Positions 42,611-52,983 of a stretch of DNA of 64,000 nucleotides are shown here, in pieces (the stretch's first letter is position 1; the number at the start of each line of letters is the position of its first letter). A program made the position numbers and the translations under genes. The DNA lies in assembly GCA_037044905.1 (NCBI GenBank), contig JBAOKB010000147.1, positions 1 to 64,000 of the forward strand, written 5' to 3'. Source of the stretch: Hortaea werneckii. Taxonomy: Eukaryota; Ascomycota; Dothideomycetes; Mycosphaerellales; Teratosphaeriaceae. The notes beneath the pieces are model-generated. The model did no database searches. It was not told where the DNA came from and worked only from the letters and a program-made list of their open reading frames with translations.

Positions 42611-43249
42611 TTCATTTCGGAAAACGTCAATGCCACTGCATGTGAAGAGTGGGCACGGGAAGAAGACAAACCAGGATTGCTTCAGTGTCTGCGGCTATGC
42701 TACGACTCGGACGCTAGCCCTAGAGCACATCGTCATCTTGCCACCAGCGGCAAAGAGCAATCTCTGGAACTAGAGAGGTTATACGGACACTTTGTAGATG
42801 ATGTACATACTCATGTTATGTTTTCCCATTCTTTGAGACGTAGGAGCCACATCCTTGATACCGACACTGCATTTCTACCCGAGCGTTGAATGATCTTGAC
42901 GCCGCCTCTGACCTCGTGCTCTTCATGACAGCAGGTAACGAACATGACCATGCCTTCTTCGAGGAACAGATTGCGGTGTCAGCCTTGCACGGTGTTGCGG
43001 TGCCGGATATCCAAGATTTCGAGGCGGCGTGCGGGCTGATCGCCGCTTATGTGCACCAGTGTTGATACAGCAGCTTTCTGCGGAATGCGATGACCTGGCG
43101 TAACCCGCTCCTCATGCCCTCCTGGTAGATCCCACTCGACGTCCCAGGGCAAACGAAGCGCTCCCGCAGATCTTGCCGGGTGGGGCTGCGATCGAATAGC
43201 CAGTCGTCGGATTCACCCCGAGCGCGGCAAGTGGCAAATTATCGCCGTA
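42611..43249. other. Intergenic region with one copy of a direct repeat
   Basis: About 640 bp between the symporter and mobile-element debris. It includes the repeat copy at 42778-42820. No gene seen. Confidence 0.5.
42778..42820 (+). repeat. Direct repeat copy A flanking mobile-element debris
   Basis: Starts GTTATACGGACACT and ends GTACATACTCATGTTATG. It matches copy B (45675-45718) at about 39 of 44 positions, with three C/T differences, one G/T and one gap, in the same orientation 2.9 kb apart. Between the copies lie the FAR1-like gene and the TLH-like remnant. The copies could be ends of two related elements or of one composite insertion. Confidence 0.7.
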
Positions 43250-43945
43250 TCTCACGGCCATATATCGCTTGAATAAGTAGCTCGACGCAGAACAGTCGAC
43301 ACGCCGACCGCAGCTCGATTAGCGTTTGCTGCGGCCATCATGCCTTGATACGCTTGATCCTGTCGGCGGTTCAACCTGTACGGTATGACGTCCCAATCAT
43401 GCCCCTGCCGAGGGGCGGGAGAAGAACATGACGATCCGCTGCCAGTATCGGCCACGTCGAGCGATGTCGTCGTGGCGCTGAGACGGATCCAACGAGCGGC
43501 GCACGTCCTGTTGGCCTTCAGCGCGGGTCGATTCGAGTCGCAACATCGCTCCGTTCCTGGATATATAGCGCCTCCTGGCTGAGGCGAGCGACATCCGCGA
43601 CAGCGTGCGCGAAGGCGGCGGCAACTCGCTCGCGGTAGATACCCCTCTCACGGGTGTGATTGTTGCATTGATGGGCCTGGTTCGACAAGGCGCTTCGATC
43701 TCGGCTGACTTCTGGATCAACCGCAAGATGTCTCGGCTGCCGAACATCTCTAGATACGGCAGCCACCCTGTAATCCTCAGCCACAGATTGACCTCCAGCT
43801 CCTCATCGCGGTATCGGATAATGTCGCTAGCTCGGCTAGTCGTCATGCGAGCACGCTCTCTCCCATACCTGCGCCCACACTTCCTGGTCTTGGTCGCGGA
43901 CAATTCCTCGCCGGTCGATGTCCGGGGTCGACTGCACTTCAAAAT
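43250..43945 (-). pseudogene. Remnant resembling the N-terminal part of a telomere-linked helicase
   Basis: One frame reads ELEVNLWLRITGWLPYLEMF and DILRLIQKSAEIEAP, resembling MDPWLEHTSWAHHLAGFEKE and the residues after it in the intact TLH protein of this window (about residues 210-235). After a frame change the next piece reads RERVAAAFAHAVADVARLSQ, which could match the following helix of TLH (EEEAIERACRATGRVIKKAM). Stops and shifts follow. No helicase motifs are present. The similarity is short and was judged by eye. If right, it is a TLH-related fragment more than 43 kb from the telomere. Confidence 0.42.
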
Positions 43946-44238
43946 ACTTTGAGTGATCCTTTTGGGTGAAAAGCCGCTGGCAACGTACGGAGCGTTCGCC
44001 TCTTGCCAATGCTTCTTAACAAGTTTCCAGTCGGGGCATACATATGCACTTGTTTCGCTGTCCAGCTCACACTTATTTCCCTTGTCGTTTACAGGTATTC
44101 TCTCGGAAGGGGCGATGGGGACGTGAACGGATCAAGGGACAGTAAACTCGCTCGGGAATGGACGAACGCCTGGCCACTGTTCGATTTCGATTACAATTGA
44201 TGTCGCAGTCTTCCGTGAAATGGCGTGTTGCTTCTTCG

Positions 44239-45294
44239 TTAAAATACCAGACGATCTGGCTCGGCCAGACTGCATGTTGACTCTTCTTGCAGATGACCAC
44301 CTGCCATTCGCCCGAACGACGATGCTGATTGGCCGCACTGGTCGCCATTAACAGACTCCAAATCAAGACCCTTGCGTGTTGCTTCTTCTGCCTGCTTGTA
44401 CCTTCTAGCTCGCGCTTGTTTCCGACGAGGTTCCTCTCCTTGACCTGCATCGACGCTCTCACCACCTCGAAGACCTGATCCACCTGAAAAGCGCTGCTCA
44501 TGGCCACTTCCAGCGTTACGTACATCCGATTTCTTCATATAGAGCCCACCAGCTGCAAGGAAAATCGATCTAGCCGAAGGATTGTTCTCAGCTTTCAGCA
44601 GCCTCCAAACACTTGCAGTAGGCGCTCCCTTGCAGCGCTCAGAGCCAGCAGCGTTCAGTAAAGCCGAGCAACGCTTGAATCCATCAATATTTTGTGCTGA
44701 ACACTCCTCATGGTGCGGCACAGTGTTCTTGCGCACAAATCGATACCTTGTGGGCACTAGACGGTCTCCATTAAGCTCTTGGTCAATAAGCAGCTTCATG
44801 GAGACCTTGCATTCACGGCCCTTTGCTATAGGCTTCCTCCGACGGTTGTGCCCCTGTGTAGGCTTAGATTTTTGGAAGAAGCGGCACTTGAAGTTGACTA
44901 CACTGCAGCCTTCCTTTTTGTACTGATTGTTATAGGTCCAAAGATTGTCAACAAAGGGCCAGATCTCTTGGTACTGAGCTGGCGATAGATCTACAGGCTC
45001 CGTGAGCATCAAAAAGCGCTCTCTCCATCGAACAAGATCCTCAGCTGGAGGCGCAGGCAGATATGGATGGCCATCTTCGACGACCTTGCCATGCTCCTTT
45101 GGACGTTCTTGAGTGGCCCCATCAAATAGATCAATACCCGTATCGTCTGAACAACTGTCAGATCCAGCCAGCACTTGGCTGGATACCACCGATTGAAACT
45201 CAAGGGCCTCGCGCAAAGCCTCATGTTGAGCCTGCGACAGATCCGATCGACGGATCCACGCAGCGACCGAATCGACATCGTATTCAGTGGCCAT
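44239..45294 (-). CDS. FAR1-like DNA-binding protein, probably from a Mutator-like element
   Basis: An open frame of 351 residues from ATG 45294 (MATEYDVDSVAAWIRRSDLS). After an acidic N-terminal 95 residues, a Cys/His-rich domain follows: EGCSVVNFKCRFFQKSK, then a basic stretch, GRECKVSMKLLID, TRYRFVRKNTVPHHEECSAQ. Two Cys followed by His-His/Cys in a WRKY-GCM1-like arrangement is the FAR1-type DNA-binding domain that opens many Mutator-like (MULE) transposases. The DDE catalytic core and the SWIM finger that normally follow are missing; the C-terminus is low complexity (SGGSGLRGGESVDAGQGEE). It is either a truncated transposase or a domesticated DNA-binding protein. It sits between the two direct repeats. 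Confidence 0.5.
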   Translation of the reverse strand: MATEYDVDSVAAWIRRSDLSQAQHEALREALEFQSVVSSQVLAGSDSCSDDTGIDLFDGATQERPKEHGKVVEDGHPYLPAPPAEDLVRWRERFLMLTEPVDLSPAQYQEIWPFVDNLWTYNNQYKKEGCSVVNFKCRFFQKSKPTQGHNRRRKPIAKGRECKVSMKLLIDQELNGDRLVPTRYRFVRKNTVPHHEECSAQNIDGFKRCSALLNAAGSERCKGAPTASVWRLLKAENNPSARSIFLAAGGLYMKKSDVRNAGSGHEQRFSGGSGLRGGESVDAGQGEEPRRKQARARRYKQAEEATRKGLDLESVNGDQCGQSASSFGRMAGGHLQEESTCSLAEPDRLVF

Positions 45295-45772
45295 AGCAGC
45301 GGCGAGGTAGGCCACGAGGGCGCCCAAGCGCGCGCCGAGGCAGCAAGGGTGATAGGGCAGTGAGCGATAGCAACAACACCTCTTTCTGGCTATACCTCTG
45401 AATTCTTGGTTTCAATGGCGGGAGGCGTGTGAGGCTTGAAGCAACAGGCGGGATAGACATTCCGCAGAAGCCGAGTTTGTTTGAGGCCACTCACCAAACT
45501 CGGCCTCCGGAGTAAAACCGGCCCCGACAGTGGCTCCTTCGAGCGCCGCAAGTGTCACATCTACATCCTTGACCAGACTCTTGATATATCCGGCTTCTCA
45601 CAACCAGGAAGCTAGCCATCGACCACAACCTCTTTTATTGCCTATCATCCAGCAATATCTCTTTTTTAATAAATGTTATACGGATACTGTTGTAGATTAC
45701 GTACATACTCATGTCATGCTACTACATCTTGGATTCAGGAATTTTGTTCCCACTTGAGCTTTCCTGGACCTA
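45295..45772. other. Intergenic region with direct repeat copy B
   Basis: About 480 bp holding the 5' flank of the FAR1-like gene. It includes an AATAAA at 45668-45673 directly before repeat copy B, a hint that the repeat may be the 3' end of a transcribed element on the + strand. Confidence 0.45.
45675..45718 (+). repeat. Direct repeat copy B flanking mobile-element debris
   Basis: Starts GTTATACGGATACT and ends GTACATACTCATGTCATG. Same orientation as copy A at 42778-42820. Sequence beyond the repeat differs between the copies. Confidence 0.7.
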
Positions 45773-46417
45773 CTAAGCTGTTAATTCGTTGACTCTGCTA
45801 ATAACACCAGTTGAGAAGGGCCTGTCAATACATACATCCACCCGGGGTAGCCACCCAGCCTTGTTTGCAGCAAACAACTCGAAGCGAGGCTTAAGCACAG
45901 AGTCATGCAAATCTTGATCATCAACCGTTCCTATCCTAGGGATGACCCAGTCAGGAAATCGTCTCGACCGCCGGTACATGAGCGTGCCACAGACGCTACA
46001 AAAGCTGTTTTCCATGGCATAGCCGCTGGCAATGGTTGCTGATTGCTCGAATCGAGTGAGCTTGTCTTCGCCGCGGTTGTGCTTCATATGGGTCTCCAAA
46101 ACGATGAAGTTGGATGCAAACATAGATGCAGTAATCTGTTGGTATATAGTGAGCTTCGGAGTACGCCCCAGAACAAGTTGGTAGAGGCCTACCTTGCGAC
46201 AATCGGCACAGTGACATATGAAGGTGTCGACCAGGCCAGGTTTTTGAATAGGCTTTCATCTGCTGTCAGCACTGCTAGACATTGAAGGATTGGCAATATG
46301 ATTTTCCAGACGCACAACTCCAAGCTGCACAGCACCACAGTAGCATGTCGCGGTGGCCGTTTGATTCTCTCGCCCACCACTGACACCGTCTGATCTTAGA
46401 GTAATCCTTTGAGGCAT
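45773..46417 (-). CDS. GFA/CENP-V family protein (zinc-binding, glutathione-dependent formaldehyde-activating-like)
   Basis: Three exons, 46417-46316, 46252-46193 and 46135-45773, with introns of 63 and 57 nt, all joins in phase 0, giving 174 residues. A TGA that seems to interrupt the frame near 46257 falls inside intron 1. All seven Cys of the Mss4-like GFA fold are present: CYC (25, 27), CHCADC (47, 49, 52) and CSVC (100, 103), with RKITASMFASNF in the expected place. The family binds zinc; founding members were reported to help form S-hydroxymethylglutathione, but most fungal members have no proven substrate. It is 555 bp downstream of a secreted peroxygenase on the same strand. Confidence 0.87.
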
Positions 46418-46971
46418 TTCGTTTTCGGCTGTGGTAACCCCTGACATGTACTGACTTAGTCTGCAAGATTGGGCGTCGGCTTTCGAGACGAAGGTTGATG
46501 AAGTCTCAATCTCTTGTGTCTTACAATCGCTGAGGCAAAATATCACCAGGCAGCTTCCAAGTGCTTGAGAAACCATACAAGGCTGATTTGAAATCAATGG
46601 CTTTGTAATATGCAGGCGGATTACCAGATGTTCGTGATATCACCCGTGCAATATCCTGACCCTGTGCCAGCCGAGGCGGTACTGGACCTCGGGGTCTTAA
46701 TATGACTTTGCGTTGGACCCCTTGCATTCCTACCACGATCGGACTGAATACATCTCTGATCTTGTCTCTCCTTGCATGTGTATACAATAACTGCGGAAAC
46801 TGTATAATTTCCATGCACAGCTGTCGTCATGCCTCTCTTCTTGCCAAACAGTGGAAGCCAAAAACGTGAGAAACGTAAAGCAATCGGTCACGGCTGCGCT
46901 GATCTCTGCCTGTTCTGCTAGTAATGTAAAAGCCCACCTAGCATACGCAGTCCCTTTTCTTGAAAAGCCAT
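46418..46971. other. Intergenic region, no gene seen
   Basis: About 550 bp between two tandem minus-strand genes. It contains the peroxygenase terminator and the GFA-gene promoter; no site recognised. Confidence 0.45.
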
Positions 46972-47955
46972 TCAATTCTCTTTAAAGCCGGACGCGGCAT
47001 GCAGATCTACCCGATCCGAAGCGACTTCTCTCTTACCAAGAAGCGGTGACTTCCCTGTGAACAAGGAGCTTGCATTCCTAAGCCTTTCCATCAGATCAAT
47101 GACGGCGGAAAGCGGAGTTTCTTCATCTTTTCGCCTCCAGCCAAGCTCCACAGGAAGTCGTTCAAACTCTGAGACATCGTCAGAACATCCGTTCAAGATT
47201 CCAGTCGACTCTATCTGACGCTGACTTACCGAAAAGGTAAACGGTCAGATCACGCCGGACAGTAGCGTTCTTTGCATCCCCGAATGCAATGAATGGGGCT
47301 AGAATCTCTCCAATGCTGAAGGACTCCGTAGTATTCGTGAACCTATACTCCGGATTGGTGGCCTTGGACTGCAACATGCGAGCCAACTTGCTATTGGCTA
47401 AATGTTCTGCCGTGATTATCGGCTCGGTCCAGTACTTCTTCGTCTCATCAAAGACACGTTGGTTAAATAAGTGGTTGTTGCCGTTGTAGGCATCGAGACG
47501 GCTGAGGCTGGCATCATGCTCGAGGATGTTGTGGCGGTTTAGCTGGTCGAGGTTGAAAGTAGTGGCATTGGGGTAATCGGGATTCGCAGGCAAGGCTTGC
47601 TTAAACATGATTTGCGTAAATGCAGGAGCAAAGTTGAGTCCATCGCCGAGGCCTTTTGTGACAAGTTCTTGAGTGAGGTTCTTGCCATCGTGTGGGAGGA
47701 AGCCGTGATTGGCAAGGGTGTTCAGCATCGGGCAAGGACCGCGGCCTGAAAAGATCAGTACAAGATTGACCTACTTGCCGCTCAGCGGACCAGACGAGTC
47801 CGTGGAGCGTTACAAGGTGGATCGGACTCACAGTCATCTGGGCCTGCCGGAGCCCATCTATGGAACGATCCGGTGGGCGTGGCTTGTTGACGGTATCCTG
47901 GATGTGCAGAAGCAAGTGTCGACAAGACCCAAGGAGAAACCAAAGCGAGCTTCAT
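46972..47955 (-). CDS. Secreted heme-thiolate peroxidase (unspecific peroxygenase/chloroperoxidase family)
   Basis: Three exons, 47955-47832, 47745-47230 and 47168-46972, with introns of 86 and 61 nt. All joins are in phase (PDD|CRGPCPM, VYLF|EFERLP), giving 278 residues. The signal peptide is MKLALVSPWVLSTLASA. The heme ligand is Cys46 in RGPCPMLNTLANHGFLP; EHD at 117-119 (NILEHDASLSR) is the short-type magnesium/acid-base motif; a conserved GE in SIGEIL probably supplies the catalytic Glu; FERLPVELGW is the typical C-terminal element. The size fits short peroxygenases. These secreted enzymes use H2O2 to hydroxylate, epoxidise or dealkylate many organic compounds, or to halogenate. All key residues seem present. 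Confidence 0.93.
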
Positions 47956-48730
47956 CGTGGTAAACCTAGATCAAGTAGTTGAAAAGACACAACCCAGCAA
48001 GGGGAGGAAGGAACTTCGTAGGGCCAGTGATGGAAATGTGGAAATGGGTACGGAGAGGTAATGGAAATCAAGCGAGAGACAAAGCCTACCTTTGTAACTT
48101 CAGCCATCACCTGCTTGAATCGCTGCGTTGCGTATTGAAAACCATGGCGACCCGGGAGTTCCTGTGTATCTTGGCAAATCCGAGAGCGCGAGAAACGCAA
48201 GCCTCGCGAGTTGAGCCAATTTCCCGAGCCAGTCAAAGCTGCGCATTGCGGTGCACCATATCGACGCTTGCTGTTGCATAGCTACTATGCAGTTGCCTCC
48301 CTTTTGAATAGCCAGGCTGTGATAAAGATACACGCTTCCCGTGATATCTAGGTGACTACACACGTTGGCATAAGGCGTTTCGTAGCTTAGGCATCAACAG
48401 GGGATAGTGGCGTTGGAGGCACAAGAGGCACGGCATGTCAGGTAATTGAGAATCGATCTTGCGCGTCCTCGTGCTCTTCGGAATCTCGTTGGCTAAGAAT
48501 ACTCGTTGACTAAAAATATGCGATGGCCGACACACGAAGAGTTGGAGTTTCCAGCGGAGGTGGAGGTCGCGGAAGCTGCCGTGGAGTGCCGGGCGTTAGG
48601 TCCCAGCGTTCCTATCGATACCACGTCAACTTGGATACATGTACACATCCATACCAGTTCAAAACGATTACTCGTGCTCACCGCATTCTATCCTAAAGTA
48701 CACGCTTCTGCAGATAACACTCCGCCCATC
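47956..48730. other. Divergent intergenic region
   Basis: About 775 bp between the peroxygenase and thioredoxin genes, which point away from each other. It presumably carries both promoters; no specific binding site recognised. Confidence 0.5.
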
Positions 48731-49427
48731 ATGTCCGGCAAGGTCACTTCGATCACCTCGCAGTCTCACCTCAAGCAGGTCACCTCATCATCAACCTACA
48801 CCATCGTTGACTTCTACGCCGATTGGTGCGGACCATGCAAGGTCATCTCCCCCATCTTTGAGCAACTCGCCGCTGCCGAGTCTAAGCCTGGACGTATGAC
48901 TTTCTGTAAAGTCAATGTGGACGAGCAAAGAGATGTAGCGGGGATTTATGGCATATCTGCGTAGGTGAAAGAGTGGGTAGAGACACGTTATCAGACCCAG
49001 GCTGACAGCGGCCTGCAGAATGCCGACATTCCTCGTCCTCAAGGGCTCCTCGGTGAAGGAAACTGTCCGCGGCGCAAATGCTACAGCCCTCCGCACCGCC
49101 GTTCTCTCCGCAGCCGCCGATGCCGCCAAAGGCCCAGCTAAGTCGAGTGCTTCTTTCTCCGGCAAAGGACAGACATTAGGCGCAACTTCAGGCACGCCCG
49201 GCGGAAGCACGAGCAGGTCGGTCAATGCACCGGCAATGCCTGATATGGGCGCCATGCTCAGCAGTCCTGCTGCTTTTGCTCAAGGGAGAGGGTTGCCACA
49301 GACGATTGTCAGATTTCTGGGTCTTTACTTTAGCTCCCTCTTCAGTCTAGAGCCGGCTAGGGCCGCACAGGATAGCCCCTTCGCCATAAGACAGCAGAGC
49401 GGTGCGAGAGTGGGATCGGTCAGGTGA
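48731..49427 (+). CDS. Thioredoxin with C-terminal extension
   Basis: Exons 48731-48960 and 49019-49427, with a 58-nt intron (GTAGGT...CTGCAG) placed exactly before the conserved cis-Pro loop; the join reads YGISA|MPTFLVLKG. The product is 212 residues. Residues 1-105 are a complete thioredoxin fold with VDFYADWCGPCK (active Cys 33 and 36), so it should reduce disulfides of client proteins with thioredoxin reductase. Residues 106-212 are an extra tail: Ala/Ser/Gly-rich to about 170, then a hydrophobic stretch (TIVRFLGLYFSSLFSL) and a basic end. The tail could anchor the protein to a membrane or partner. No N-terminal targeting signal, so cytosolic or membrane-attached. Confidence 0.92.
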
Positions 49428-50128
49428 GCTGATGAGGCTCTGGGAATTCTGCAGTTGGCGTTTATCAGGACAGATACCCGATTATTGAAATGGGCTTTGG
49501 GACTTAACAACTGGGTCATGATTGACACCACATGCATAGAAAGCTACTCATCTTAGCGCAACAAATCTCGAATTGACCGAGAGAGCAGTTGAGGTGGAGT
49601 AGACTCATCGACAGCTCTGTGGCATTGAACGGGGAGCACTAGTACTGCCGTCTCACTGCGGCCACATCACAGACAGAAAATCTATTTTTCGGTTCCGTAA
49701 GGCTAAACAGTTGAATCCATCATTGAAACGTTAGGAGGCGGCGAATCGTCCCTAAAGTCCACCGAACGCGGGAGAGCGACGAGATAATTTGTGCACTCAT
49801 GATGGTAGCCCACGTCCGTCTACGACAGACATTTTGTGCCTCACTGCACTCGATTTAGTCAATTGTGAGGTACAGACACCTGGTGAGGTCTACGGCTCTG
49901 CATGTAGCGGAAAGAGCGATGCAGGGGGACATGCTCATGCCTCAGGCATCAACAAAGCTCCACCTGGAGACCTCGAGCACCCCCGAGTGACGACGCAGCA
50001 TAACATCGCCGCCTTGAAACATCACCACTACCACCGCCTCCCCATCCACCCTTCCCGCCCCATCTACTCACACTTCACGCCGCCTCTCTTGACTGTCGGT
50101 GCAGCTTGGTCTGTACACCACCGACAAG
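49428..50128. other. Intergenic region, V-ATPase promoter
   Basis: About 700 bp upstream of the V-ATPase subunit a gene. The last 120 bp are pyrimidine- and CA-rich (CATCACCACTACCACCGCC), common in promoters of highly expressed fungal genes. No separate gene. Confidence 0.5.
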
Positions 50129-52983
50129 ATGGCGGCCTCCAAAGACACCCTCTTCCGGTCGGTCGACATGACCCTGACCCAGCTCTATGTCGCCAACGAG
50201 ATCGGTCGCGAGGTGGTCTCAGCATTGGGAGAGTTGGGCTGCATGCAGTTCCGTGATGTACGTATACATTGTTAGTATCCCGAGTGAAGAAGAGTGTACA
50301 GTTGACACCATATCTAGCTGAACCCCGACACGACTGCCTTCCAGCGCACCTTCACCCAGGAGATCCGCCGCCTAGACAACGTCGAGCGCCAGCTGAACTA
50401 CTTCCGCGTGCAGATGGAAAAGAATGGCGTCGGCATGCGGCCCATTTACGACTTCGCCAACACCATCGCTGCCCCTTCTGCCTCCGAGATCGATGAGTTG
50501 GCAGACAGGAGCCAGAGCTTGGAACAACGCATTCACGGCCTCAACGACAGCTATGAGACTCTCAAGAAGCGCGAGACGGAATTGGTTGAATGGCGCTGGG
50601 TGCTGCGCGAGGCTGGCGGCTTTTTCGATCGTGCGCGGGGTCAGACGGAAGAAATCAGGCAGAGCGTTGATTCTCTAGACGACGCGCCCCTGTTGCGAGA
50701 TGTCGAAAATGCCAATAGCGCGAACGATGCTCAGCAGAGCGCTGCTCAGAGCTTCAGCGTGATGAACATTGGTTTCGTCGCCGGTGTCATCCCTCGCGAG
50801 CGCATGGGCGCCTTCGAGCGTATTCTTTGGCGTACGCTCCGTGGCAACCTGTACATGAACCAGAGCGAGATCCCCGATGCCATCGTGGACCCAGAGAAGA
50901 ATGAGGAGGTACACAAGAACGTCTTCGTCATCTTCGCCCACGGAAAGGAGATCATCGCCAAGATCCGCAAGATTTCTGAGAGCTTGGGCGCCGACATTTA
51001 CAATGTCGATGAGAACAGCGAGCTTCGCCGCGACCAGGTCCACGAGGTCAACAACCGTATTCAAGACATCACCAACGTCCTTCAGAACACGAAGCGCACC
51101 CTTGACGCCGAGCTCACTCAGATCGGACGTTCTTTGGCGGCTTGGATGATCGTCATCAAGAAGGAGAAGGCTGTCTATCAGACATTGAATCGCTTCTCTT
51201 ACGATCCGGCTCGCAAGACCCTGGTAGCGGAGGCCTGGTGCCCTACAAACTCTCTGGGTGTTGTGAAGAGTACGCTGCAAGACGTGAACGACCGTGCTGG
51301 CCTGAGCGTTCCTACAATTGTGAACCAAATCAAGACCTCCAAGACGCCGCCAACTTACAACCGTACGAACAAATTCACGCTTGGCTTCCAGACCATCATC
51401 GACGCTTACGGTACGGCGAAGTACACCGAGGTTAACCCCGGTCTGCCCACCATTGTGACCTTCCCTTTCCTCTTCGCTGTCATGTTTGGTGACTTCGGAC
51501 ACGGTGCCATCATGACGCTTGCCGCCATCGCAATGATTTACTGGGAAAAGCCTTTGCAGCGCGGCAAGCAGGACGAGCTTTTCGGTATGGCTTTCTACGG
51601 ACGTTACATCATGCTTATGATGGGCATTTACTCTATGTACACTGGTGTGATTTATTGCGATGCTTTCTCCAAGGAGCTCAGCTTGTTCCCAAGTATGTGG
51701 GAATGGCAGTGGCCTGAGAACTATGAGCCGGGACAGGGTGTTGTCAAGGCGCAGCGAGTTGAAGGGTACACGTACCCGTTCGGACTGGACTGGCGATGGC
51801 ACGACACAGACAACGACCTCTTGTTTTCGAACTCTTACAAGATGAAGCTCTCGATCATCATGGGATGGGCACACGTAAGTCATCCTTCATCTTAAGGCTC
51901 CTTCACAGCACCTGCCACTACAGTCTCGAACGACTTCAGAAGCTAACAGCATTCTCCCCAGATGACCTACTCTCTCTGCTTCTCGTATATCAACGCCCGT
52001 CACTTCAAGACACCCATCGACATCTTTGGCAACTTCATTCCGGGCATGATCTTCTTCCAATCGATCTTTGGCTACCTCGTTTTCACCATTATCTACAAAT
52101 GGTCGATTGACTGGTACGCAATCGGACAACAACCTCCAGGACTCCTCAACATGCTTATCTACATGTTCCTGTCCCCGGGCACCGTCAACGAGCCGCTCTA
52201 TTCCGGTCAAGGAGCAGTTCAAGTGATCTTGGTCCTCTTGGCGCTGGCTATGGTTCCGATTCTGTTATTCTTGAAGCCTTTCTATCTGAGGTGGGAACAC
52301 AACAGAGCCAGAGCAATGGGATACCGCGGAATCGGCGAGACAACGACTGTCAGCGCGTTGGACGGCGATGACGAGGATGGCGGTCACGGCCATGCGAACG
52401 GAAGGCCAAGCGCGGAAAGCGACATGGATGGTGGCGCCATGATCACCCAGGACATCGGTGGAGGTGAGGAGGGACACGAGGAGTTCGAATTCAGCGAAGT
52501 GATGATTCACCAGGTCATCCACACGATCGGTAAGTCTTCATTTCCTGTCACAGCCCCTGCGGGTCATCCTTTGGGCGCATGTCTTGGGACGGTGGCTCTT
52601 CAAATCCCTTTGACTGTCTGCTAACACACGTGCTACCAGAATTCTGCCTGAACTGCGTCTCTCACACCGCCTCTTACCTTCGACTTTGGGCTCTCTCCCT
52701 CGCTCACCAGCAGCTCTCCAACGTGCTCTGGTCCATGACACTCGCTAACGCTTTCGGCTTCACCGGCGGCCTCGGAATCTTCGCCATCTTCTTCTTCTTC
52801 GTCATGTGGTTTGTCCTCACAGTGGCCGTTCTGGTCATCATGGAAGGAACAAGCGCGATGTTGCATTCGCTGCGTTTGCACTGGGTCGAGGCTATGAGCA
52901 AGCACTTCCTTGGTGATGGTGTGCCATTCGAGCCGTTTAGTTTCGGTGTCATGTTGGAGGAAGAGATGAATGAGTTGATGTAA
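50129..52983 (+). CDS. vph1: V-type ATPase subunit a (Vph1/Stv1 type)
   Basis: Four exons, 50129-50257, 50318-51874, 51962-52529 and 52640-52983, give 865 residues, the usual length. The N-terminal half is cytosolic (MAASKDTLFRSVDMTLTQLY; long coiled coils in 90-150 and 240-310) and ties V1 to the stator stalks. The C-terminal half is the membrane domain, beginning near VTFPFLFAVMFGDFGHG, with the essential proton-path Arg in TASYLRLWALSLAHQQLS (about residue 766). The protein forms the half-channels that move H+ through the c-ring of the vacuolar or Golgi V-ATPase. Exon joins are in phase (CMQFRD|LNPDTT, MGWAH|MTYSLC, VIHTI|EFCLN). An acidic His/Gly loop between helices (DGDDEDGGHGHANG) is typical of fungi. 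Fully intact. Confidence 0.97.

Noticed and set aside
46254..46262. An in-frame TGA seeming to interrupt the GFA gene, first taken for a RIP stop
   Set aside because: A 63-nt GT..AG intron with a GCTGAC branch site removes it, and both flanks join in phase 0 at the expected place in the family.
50675..51883. A 402-codon antisense frame opposite the V-ATPase gene
   Set aside because: It is a shadow of a conserved gene with biased codon use and has no family features.
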